64,000 bases of DNA from Eustoma russellianum (lineage: Eukaryota; Streptophyta; Magnoliopsida; Gentianales; Gentianaceae). The notes under the pieces were generated by a model. It did no database searches. It saw nothing but the letters and a program-made list of their open reading frames with translations, and was not told the origin of the DNA. Made by a program: the position numbers and the translations under genes. Below, piece after piece: positions 55,500 through 64,000 of this stretch (positions within the stretch are counted from its first letter, which is position 1; every line of letters starts with the position of its first letter). The stretch is taken from the NCBI GenBank assembly GCA_036186865.1, contig AP025055.1:7178518-7242517 (forward strand), read 5' to 3'.

Positions 55500-58027
55500 A
55501 ATGCAAAGGTGAAGAAGAAGAACACACAACTATCAAGCAAACTTGAAGATCATTCTTGCTATTCTCTTCTTCTTGATTCTTTCTTTGTGTAGCTAAGGTG
55601 TTTCATTTCTTTTTGTGGTTGAGCTACACTACACACGCCCCCTTGTGTCTCATTTTTAAGATTGATTAGCCAAATTTATAAGGCTGCATCAATAGGTGAT
55701 AGAGGTGTTGCAAGCAAGAGATGCATAGAGGTGTTCATCCAAGTCTTGAATAGGGTTGGTGTTTAACCCTAAGATCAAGCTTGGTTCTTGTTGTAATTTG
55801 GTTCATACCATAGTGAAATCTAAGGAAAGGTGTTCTGATGTGATTCAAGGAGCCCTAAACATACAAGCTCCATAAATAAGAAACTTTTGCACAAATAGAA
55901 GATGTAAACTAAAGAGCTTCTTATTCAAACATATACAAGATGAGCCAAGGAATGTAGATGCCTGATTTTTCTATGTTTATTGAGGCTATGATCTGATTTT
56001 CCAAGTGTTTCAATGCACACTATAAGATGTAAGGGCTGGTTGGATGACAGGATGGTCATTTCATACGTTGTCGTCGTAATATCGAGTTTAGTTGTTTGTG
56101 TTGTCTTTGTTTTGGTCTAGGATATTTTATAGAATCTTTTAATATGTGTTTATAGTTCTAATGAGTGTTTTCTAAGGTGAGAAGGCTAAATAAGGAAAAG
56201 TGGCTTGGAGGATCCCTATTTTTCTGCAAGGCACCCAGACACTTTTTGGTATTTTGGATGCGTAGGTCGGAGTACTGGCTCAAATGGGTTAAATCTACTT
56301 GGAGGTGTTAGATAATTAAATTTTGGACAATTTTTAGGCTTTGCGCTTTTCCTAATTTGTGCTACAAGATGGACCGAAATCAGATGGAAGATAGGAGTCC
56401 ATAATCGAATGTACTGAATCCCACTAGATTTATACCTGATTTTTGGAAGGTCGTATCTCTTTGAAGAAAAGTCCAAATGAGGTGATTCGAAAGCCCAAAT
56501 TCAAGGCCATTTCATGTTCTACAACTTTGCTGAAGAGTAAAAAGCATAATGCGGTGTCTAGAAGCAGGTATAAGTCAACAACTGACAGGGTATATTCCTG
56601 GGCGAGATTTTAGGGATTTAGTTTATGTAATCTTCCTTGATTAGCTTTGACTTATCTTTTATGTAGATTTGGTTTAGATTGATAGGTAGTGATCTGATGA
56701 GTTTGATTTATTATTTATCTTTAGGAATAGCAAAAATATAGCCTTATATAAGGTATGAAATGCAGCAAGAGAAAGCAGATTTCTCAGAATTTTAATTTCA
56801 GAATTTCAATCTTTTGGCAGCTGTGTGCTTCTCTTTCACTTGTGTGGTTTCTTTGGTTTTCACAAATTAAAATAAATGCTAGATCCAATCAAGTTTTGAG
56901 AAAACCTAGTTGATGAATCACAATCCAAGGATACTGAACGACGTGTTGGACTGGGATATTATAATTGCTCGACGTAGACGTTGTTGATTTCTCTTGTCCA
57001 AGAAGGTGGTATTTGCGCCATTGTCCCACGCAAGGGCTGATCAAAGGTGTCTTTTGGAGTTGAAAGAAGCGATCGTTAATTCCATATGATGCAAGATCGT
57101 ATCATGTTCCTTGGGACTGGAGTAGGTCACATTAACCGAACCAGGATAAATCTTTGGTGTTCTTTTCTTCTTTAGGCACATATAGAGCCGTAGGACTCAC
57201 TAGAAGCAGACTCTCTATCCCTTGGGACAGAGGTATTTTTTACCTACCACTTACCCTCCCCATACCCTAACGATAAATTTTGCTGTCGTTGGGATATACT
57301 AGGTACAAATGATGATGATGATGATGTTCTTGTCTTCTTTACCCTCTTCTGTTTTCTGCCTGTTTTTCTCTACAGATTTCACACAATTTCTCATGTTTTG
57401 ACAAAATAGCTAAACACTTTCAAAATTCGTGATTTTTGGTGGCGTCATACTTTAGACTGTTAGCTTTCATTTGTAATAAGAAGCACTTGATTTGAGCAAG
57501 GGAAAGTTAGTCTTTCAGTCTTTGCCATATAACGGCTCCAATCTGGCTGTAATCTGACAAGTTTTGAAAAAACTTGAATTCTTTTTTAACCAAGAAAGGT
57601 TTAAGGTCAGGGCCTTTTGGAAACATAAATTAGACATCCTAAGGAGTGGTTTGATACAAAGATCAACCTTTTTGGTTAAGTATTCAAAGAGAAACATGTT
57701 TTCAAAGTTCAGCAACATTCTGTCTAATTCTGTCCAGACTGACCGTCTGAATCTTTTTATTTGTTTAAAGGGTCAAACAATCTTGATTTTATCTGATTTT
57801 TGGACAAAGTCTTTTCAAGACATTGAAGTTAAGTTCTGGAAATTTTGCATACTTTTTGGAGTTGTGTGCACCGATTTTTGAATTTTTCAAAAATGAGTTT
57901 TGAATCTGAGGTGGTCTCAGATTCTGTTTTCAAAGGGGATTTTAATCAAGGGTAGTAGTGTAATTTCCGCTGACCACTATTCATCTCCCATCAAGTGGTG
58001 TTTATTGCAGGTGCACGGTCAAACAAT

Positions 58028-58039
58028 TGGTATCAGAGC
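58028..58039 (+). promoter_or_regulatory. CD primer binding site (tRNA-iMet)
   Basis: TGGTATCAGAGC, perfect match. Confidence 0.88.
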
Positions 58040-58147
58040 TAGGCTAAAACCACTCTAAGAAGCAAGATTCAACATCATACGAAGAAGACAAGCCCAAGAA
58101 ACAATAATACATAGTAGCCTGCTAATCTCAAGTCTAAGGTACACACA

Positions 58148-58875
58148 ATGGCCATTATTTTTCACAAAAGTAAGTTGGAAGGTATGTCTACACAACGTCC
58201 TCTTTTTTTCGATTGAAATAATTTTGTTCATTGGAAACTTAGAATGAGGCTATTCTTAATGGCTATAGACATCGATTTATGGTTTATAGTTGAAGATGGG
58301 CCGTACATTCCAATAAAAATTGCACAAGTTAGTGGAGTCACACAAGAAGTGGAAAAATATAAAAGTGAATGGTCTTCCAAAGATAAAAAGAAAATGTCCA
58401 TGAATGCTGAGGCTATGCAATTACTGTTAAACTAACTAACGACTTCGGAAGCAGGATATGTGTCAAATTGCACAAGTGCACAAAACATATGGAAATCATT
58501 AGAATTAAAGCATGAAGGTACTAGCGGCGTAAAAGAGTCAAAGGTAAACATGCTTATGTCTAAGATTGAATCTTTCAAAATGTTGCCGAACGAATCCATA
58601 ACATTTATGGATTTAAGGAATACAAACATTTTCAATGCCCTTGAAGCTTTAGGAAAATCATTTACCAACAACAAGAAAGTTCAAAAGGTGCTGCGAAGCC
58701 TTCTTGCTGAATGGGATCCTAATGTCATGGCAATTGAAGAAACAAAATCAATCACTAAAATGGATGAATTGATCGATTCACTTAGAGTTTACGAGGTAAA
58801 ACTAAACCAATGAAATTCCAAATCATCTAAATCATCTGGTAAGTCTATTGCTTTCAAATCAACTGAGTCACATAC
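58148..58875 (+). pseudogene. gag: Copia CD gag, interrupted by G4
   Basis: One frame from 58148 (MAIIFHKSKLEGMSTQRP) to the G4 insertion. It carries the UBN2-type gag domain: HWKLRMRLFLMAIDIDLWFIVEDGPYI, MNAEAMQLLLN, GYVSNCTSAQNIWKSLELKHEGT, LRNTNIFNALEALGKSFTNNKKVQKVLRSLLAEWDP. Three in-frame stops (TGA after LFFD, TAA after LLLN, TGA where CA has Trp after the EVKLNQ-equivalent) and no frameshift. The domain aligns with CA gag residues 1-230. Zinc knuckle and coiled coil would be beyond G4. Confidence 0.85.
58871..58875. repeat. Presumed target duplication of G4 (CATAC)
   Basis: Five bases before the G4 LTR end. The second copy lies beyond the window, so this is a prediction. Confidence 0.4.
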
Positions 58876-59242
58876 TGTGGCACCCCGCACCCCGGCTCCG
58901 ACGGAGTGGGTGCACCCGCCGTACATCACTAAGGAGAGTACTAGGCGTCGTCCCATATATGGCATGCTCCATGGTAAAAGGCACGGATTAACGTGCTTAC
59001 ACATAGATAATTAAGCGAAACCGTGGCAGAATTTAAAGCTTCAAAATAAAGTAAAGCTCCATACGATCATTCATAGTTTACATCCCAAAATAAAAGTATC
59101 CAGAGTCACAAAAGCAAATGTTTCTCCTACCAAATACATAACATCATAGCTGGCCGGTCATTCCTCTTAGGTTAGTCCATCTTCCAATGCACTCACGGAT
59201 ACGGAACCCTAGGTTCGTCATCGATCCATTCCACTTTGTCGT

Positions 59243-59370
59243 CTGCAACTTTTGGGAAAAATATAAGTGTGAGTGACAACGTCACCAGCAAGTATACTAT
59301 ACTAATCAGGGATTAAATGGAAAGTGTGAACAAGAATCGAACCCTCAAAATTTTTTGGTTTAAAGCATAC
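59243..59370 (-). other. Candidate leader intron in G4 LTR
   Basis: CAG|GTATGC at 59370 to TTTTTCCC...TTGCAG at 59243, 128 bp, with TACTTGCTG and hairpin GTGACGTTGTCAC followed by CTCAC. Confidence 0.5.
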
Positions 59371-59863
59371 CTGCCCGTCGTCAGATCTTCGTCCTATATA
59401 TATATATCATCACTTAATATAGCAAGTTCATTTCTCAGAGAAAAGTTGTCGCTTAGAACTGAATTTATCATAACAGAACTGTAACTTATATAATGAACAG
59501 CATAACAAGGGTCATAAGATCTATATGCTCGTCATAACGTTGGACCCCACATGTTCTTTCGTGAATGCAGCAAGCATGCGTATGTATGTGTAACGTGTCA
59601 TTACTTGAAAAAAATCATTACCCATAGTAGAACATAACATTAAAATACTACGACTCGTATTGATGAATGCCATGACAAGGATGATCATTTAGAGATGTCA
59701 TACTTAGGGTGTGCGCGGTCATTCCTACTTAAATCTCGTGAGTCACTACATGAATGTAACATGCATGCATATGTGCATGTGATGCCGTGAGATGAAAATG
59801 GAGATATGATCTTTTCATGCTTCTCTTCAAAACATCATCATCGTCATAAAACAATAGAGTGTT

Positions 59864-60042
59864 CAGATCTATATCCCGGATCTGAGGCGGTACGTCATCT
59901 CGTCTGGACGGGTCTATTATATCCGGACCCGCACGGCCTCATATTCTCGTATTCAGATCTATGTCCCGGATCTGAGGCGGTACGTCATCTCGTCTTTGTC
60001 GGGTCTATTATTCTGGACCCGCACGGCCTCGTATTAGATCAC
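59864..60042 (-). repeat. 90-bp tandem duplication made of hairpins (G4 LTR)
   Basis: Two units, 59864-59953 and 59954-60042. Each holds CAGATC...GATCTG and CGGGTC...GACCCG stems around loops like CCGGATATAATA or CGGGATATA. A fifth stem TGATC/GATCTA lies just beyond (to about 60055). Confidence 0.8.
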
Positions 60043-62624
60043 TTAACCCTGATCAGGTGGGTTCATACTGGCCAATCTCATACTCACACACGGTACCGGT
60101 GGGGAATCATTTCTTTCAAAAAAAATCATCTTTTGAAAATGCTTTTCATCTTTCTTCTTTACAAAACTCATGTCATGAATCAAGTATGTGACAATGATGC
60201 AAATGCATGTCATGTAATATGCAAACCTTGGTCCAATGCGTATCATGCACGAATGAACACGTCTCATCGTCATGCTAGAGAATTTCTAGCTTAGTAACGT
60301 CATCTTCTCTTTAGTTATTCTCCGTTAAGATGCACACTCTAGGCCACTTGGTTCGCATGTACTCATCTATAAGTGTCATAAGTAATTACCTAGTAAGTTT
60401 TAAGGCAAGGCGATGTTGTTGAGGGAATCGTTATTCTTTTCTCAGAGTGGATACAAAACTGAATTCTGGAATGACCAGTTTTACTATAAAATTTATTGTG
60501 ATCAATCCTTTAATCATTTTTTGGAAACTCCAACTTTCCAGCTTAATAATCTCATTGGATTAGTGTCCTACCAAAATTGGGCCCAAATGCACTTTTCTAA
60601 GATTAAATTTCAGATCATGCAATATGACACACAATTTCTGTCAGTCCAGCGCATTTCAGCCTGACCCATTTTACTAGAAAATTCATTAAACATAATCCCT
60701 AACTTTTTTTGACAAGATTCCAACTCTCGCCCTTACTTTATTCATAGGTTTAGCTTCATACCAAAAATTAGCTAATTTGCACGCATCTAAGGTCCATTTC
60801 TAAGCTACTAATCACGTTATTCAAATTCTGTCCAGTACAACATTATCAGCAGGACCATTCTCACTAGAAAATTTATTAAAAATAAACCGTAGATCTTTTT
60901 AATGAAATTTCAACTCACACATTTCATATACATATGATTCTAACATAACACCAAAAAGTAGCCAATTTGACTCCTAAGATTCATTTTCAGGTCATACAAA
61001 ACGTCACACTGTTCTACCCAGTTCCAGTAATTTCTTCTTGAGCAGTTTTACCAAAAGCTTTATTTATAATAATTCACAACTCCTTTTATCGAAATTCCAC
61101 CTCTCACATCTCATATACATATAAGGCTAGCAGCATACCGAAAGTCAGCAGGTTTGAAAGTTCTTAAGACCCCCTTTTTGATCTCTCAAAACAACCCAAG
61201 TTTCTGTCCAATGCCAGAAGTTTTTCTAGTGGTCATATGTTGTTCCTAAGTGTCCTTATCTTTCATTCTTGGCACAAACACCTAGTATACCATTGTAGTG
61301 TATACGCATCCCTCCATCACAGTCCCATTTTCGGTGCATGCAAGAAAATAAGGAATCTAAGAGCATGTTATGCGCAACACACCACAAGACTATAGACTTA
61401 TCTCCATTTCTTACCAAGTTAGCACGTACATACGAAAATCACACTCATCCCCCTTCACCCTTTCCACCGTGAGCTCTCCTTGGGAAAAGGTAGAATCTTT
61501 AACTTGTTTATCTTAGTTTACACATAATGAGACATATAACTCCAAAAGATTTCACCTTTGAAACAAGATCTCACTCCCTCACTTTAAATAACCAAGGCCG
61601 AAAGTTTTGTACTTCAACTTGGCCTAAAAACTACCAAGATTAAATCTTAAGCACATCTAGCTATTCATGCACACACTTTCACATTCAAGCCTTAAAGAGT
61701 ATAGTGTACTTGCCTTCCTTGCTTACTCTTCTTGGAGAGGTGTAGAAAAGTTGGAATCCTTCTCTTTCCTATGCAAGCATTCCCACGGTGGTGGAAGGAA
61801 AAGAAAGGAGCATGGTTAGTCTATATTCTTTAACTAGATATTCTCTTAGAAAAGGAGTTAAATGACTTACCAAAGAGGAGCTTGAGTAGTATCCAAGCTT
61901 CTCTAAACAAGAGTCCTTGAAGGCTTGAAATCCTTGAGCCTATATTCTCTTGAGTATGAACCTTAATCCCTTGGGTATGTGCTTAGGCCGAATGGCTTAT
62001 GGGAAGGGAAGAGAGGAGGGCTTCTTGTTTGGTGTAAGAGAATGGAACTAGGGTTTCTCTTTTGGAGGGAACTCTTCTTGGCTACTTGGTTGTAGCCGTT
62101 GGGATGGGGGGGGTTTCCAAATTAACTCTCCCAACCTTGGTTACTTTTTGGCTAACCAATGTTACTTTATTTCTAACCTTGATTATTTATGCTAACCATA
62201 ATTATTTTTTGTTAATCTTGGTTAGTTAAATATGGTTAGGTTACTTAGTAGATAGGTTAAGTAATTGGCTCCTTAATTAGCCTCCGCCTCCCCTTAGTAT
62301 CCGGCGGTTGGGGGTCTTTAATGCCCCCAACCATGCCTAATTCAATTTCTATCTTTCTTAATTTTTGGTTTATTTAACATATTCCCTTAACTATTCATTT
62401 GTTTAAAATGACAAGATAAGATAATGTGATGTGCCTTCCTTGGGCTTGTTGGCCGAACTTATAAGACCTTGGGGCGAAAATTTTGGGTCCTTTCCCCATG
62501 GTCCCTCATTCACTCTCAAGTACTATAGGCATATTGCCATTATCCGAGATGAAATGTATAGTAATAGTCATCGATCGTAACTAATATAAATCGCAAATAA
62601 AGGATCCCATGTTGGGTTACAACA

Positions 62625-62637
62625 TCCTCCCCCCTTA
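62625..62637 (-). promoter_or_regulatory. G4 polypurine tract
   Basis: On the minus strand AAGGGGGGAGGA immediately before the 3' LTR, preceded by CGAGGACGAAACTTATAAT. Confidence 0.88.
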
Positions 62638-62666
62638 TTATAAGTTTCGTCCTCGAAACTTGAAAG

Positions 62667-64000
62667 TGCTTAACCAAAAAGGTGGGGGTACAAGTTCTTG
62701 ATGTGTTCTTCCATTTCCCAGGTTGACTCATCTACGGAGTGATTCTTCCATTGCACTTTGACCATTGGTATTGCTCGATTCCTTAATACCTTTTTCTTAC
62801 GATCAACTATCTTCTCCAGTTCCTCCTCATATGTCGTATCGGCTTTGAGTTTCAAAGGTTGGTCCTTCACGACATGGCTAGGATCGTGTACATATCGTCG
62901 CAATTGGGATACATGAAACACATCATGTATTTGATATAGGGTGGGTGGTAAAGCGAGTCGATAAGCCACTTCCCCAATCCTTTCCAGAACCTCGTATGGT
63001 CCAATAAATCTTGGGCTCAATTTCCCTTTTATACCGAATCTTTTAATTCCTTTAGTTGGCGATACCTTTAAATATACTTTTTCCCCAACTTGAAATTCTA
63101 AAGGTCATCGCTTTTCATCTGCCCAAACCTTGCTTCTATCTTGGGCTGCTTGTAACTTTTGCTTTATGATTTTTACTTTCTCTCGAGTCTGCTCTACTAG
63201 GTCAGGTCCAGTGAAAATCCTATTTCCTATTTCATCCCAGTAGAGCGGAGAACGGCATTTCCTTCCATAGAGTTCTTCGTACGGGGCCATCCCTATGGAT
63301 CGATGATAACTGTTATTATAAGAAAATTTTACCAGTTTGAGACTTCGATCCCAGCTTCCCCCGAAGTCAAGTATGCAGGATCGCAGCATGTCTTCCAGTG
63401 TCTGAATGGTTCTTTCTGATTGACCATCCGTTTGGGGATGAAATGCCGAGCTCATGTGGATCTCAGTGCCCATCGCCTTCTGAAAAGCTGTCCAGAATCG
63501 TGAGGTGAAACGAGGATCACGGTCACATACGATACTTAAGGGTACTCCATGGAGGCTCACAATTTGTTCTACGTACATCGTAGCCAGTTTCTCCAGTGGA
63601 GCTTTGATGGTCATAGCCATGAAATGGGCAGACTTAGTCAGTCGATCAACTACCACCCAAATAGCATCGTAACCACTTCTCGTTCTAAGCAGGTCGGTAA
63701 CAAAGTCCATTGTGAGGTGGTCCCATTTCCATTCGGGAACTTCGAGAGGTTGCAGCAATCCTGCAGGTTTCTGATGTTCTGCCTTCACCCTTTGGCAAAC
63801 GAGACATTTTCCCACGAATTCAGCAATCTGTCTTTTCATACCACGCCACCAGAACCGTCGTTTCAAATCTTGGTACATCTTATTTGCTCCAGGATGAATG
63901 GATAATCGTGAGTCATGTGCTTCTTTAAGAACTTCATTTAGTAGGTCTTCATTATTGGGTACACACAATCTTTCTTGAAACCACAAACTATTGTCGTTTC
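62667..64000 (-). pseudogene. pol: gypsy G4 pol: integrase and chromodomain (partial, one stop)
   Basis: Single frame from the window edge to a stop at 62667-62669. Integrase zinc-binding region has HDSRLSIHPGANKMYQDLK and CLVCQ. The core has MDFVTD, CDRDPRFTSRFW and DGQSERTIQTLEDML (D, D, E). Then NSYHRSIGMAPYEELYGRK, SPLYWDEIGNR, and after a TGA at 63102-63104 (CGA expected, in KR-PLEFQVG) the GPY/F-type segment SPRFIGPYEVLERIG. Last is the chromodomain IPMVKVQWKNHSVDESTWE with the terminus LYPHLFG. Integrase joins cDNA to the genome; chromodomains in this lineage are thought to steer insertion to heterochromatin. Apart from the TGA it is intact; protease, RT and RNase H lie outside the window. 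Confidence 0.9.

Larger units (their letters stand above)
53977..58025 (+). repeat. CD 5' LTR (about 4.05 kb)
   Basis: Left end TGTTGAGAAATATGTTCGG, chosen because the host LTR breaks there. Right end GGTCAAACA, two bases before the primer site. It contains GATCGATCGATG repeats (54100-54345), a TATA box (55490), and long AT-rich U5. With only one LTR in view the left border is less certain than the right. Confidence 0.7.
53977..58875 (+). mobile_element. Ty1/copia CD, 5' part (split by G4)
   Basis: LTR 53977-58025, primer site, gag from 58148, interrupted at 58875 by G4. The remainder should follow G4 outside the window. It is inserted in the minus-strand copia LTR at 53976. Gag relates it to CA and CB, but the LTR is a different sequence. 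Confidence 0.8.
58876..62624 (-). repeat. G4 3' LTR (3.75 kb)
   Basis: On the minus strand it contains a hairpin array (60060-59864) that is a 90-bp tandem duplication, an intron candidate (59370-59243), and a GC-rich end. The 150-codon-range frames inside it have no homology and overlap the array. Confidence 0.88.
58876..64000 (-). mobile_element. Ty3/gypsy chromovirus G4, 3' part
   Basis: Minus strand: C-terminal pol (64000-62667), polypurine tract, 3' LTR 62624-58876. The LTR starts TGTTGTAACCCAACATG and ends GGGTGCCACA. It is a sister subfamily of G1-G3: same pol, same leader layout, different LTR sequence. Best preserved gypsy in the window. Confidence 0.9.

Noticed and set aside
55440..55990. 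Small host gene downstream of the TATA box at 55490
   Set aside because: Position and context fit transcription of the CD LTR; frames are short and without homology.
59806..60294. 162-codon plus-strand frame in the G4 LTR
   Set aside because: Covers the 90-bp duplication (length divisible by three keeps it open) and runs antisense to the element; no homology.

Overview
The window is a gene-poor block of plant (angiosperm, probably eudicot) heterochromatin built almost entirely from LTR retrotransposons inserted into one another. Three things point to a plant: long-LTR Ty1/copia elements of SIRE/Maximus type (gag with a zinc knuckle and C-terminal coiled coil, purine-rich blocks before the 3' LTR); Ty3/gypsy chromoviruses of Tekay/Del type (initiator-Met tRNA primer site, pol ending in a chromodomain); and a DUF4283-type LINE ORF1 fragment. 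I found no single-copy host gene, tRNA, rRNA or CRISPR array. Species cannot be named from sequence alone.

Layout. 1-4617: minus-strand gypsy G1 (gag start and 5' LTR), inserted in a copia LTR remnant (4618-5166). 5167-6505: unassigned. 6506-12865: plus-strand gypsy G2, decayed, with most of pol and the 3' LTR replaced by a LINE ORF1 fragment (11931-12400). 12991-13510: minus-strand gypsy LTR fragment. 13517-25000: copia CA, minus strand, complete, with 5-bp target duplications GGGTT. 25001-49511: older minus-strand copia CB, now two LTRs plus a gag stub. Its 5' LTR was split by a non-coding LARD-type element L1 (28775-47599, TSD TAAAC). The 3' LTR of L1 was split in turn by gypsy G3 (33946-45766, TSD CCGTG). 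49512-50529: an inverted copia LTR fragment. 50530-52204: probably the 5' part of a second L1-like LTR. 52205-53976: a copia LTR split by copia CD (53977-58875), whose gag is split by minus-strand gypsy G4 (58876 to the window end).

Within each element the parts follow the usual retrotransposon plan: LTR promoter, tRNA primer site, gag, protease, reverse transcriptase/RNase H and integrase (order differs between copia and gypsy), polypurine tract, LTR. CA is the best preserved; its pol is broken only by single-base deletions. G4's visible pol has one TGA. G2 and G3 are heavily decayed, and G3 has lost an RT and an RNase H catalytic aspartate.

The most unusual signal is in the gypsy family. 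Two copies share short GT-AG intron candidates at the gag/protease junction and inside RT. All LTR copies long enough carry a third intron candidate in the LTR leader containing a small conserved hairpin. The LTRs also carry tandem arrays of short hairpins whose stems vary in a compensatory way while the loop is kept. The LARD, although it has a different sequence, has the same leader layout.
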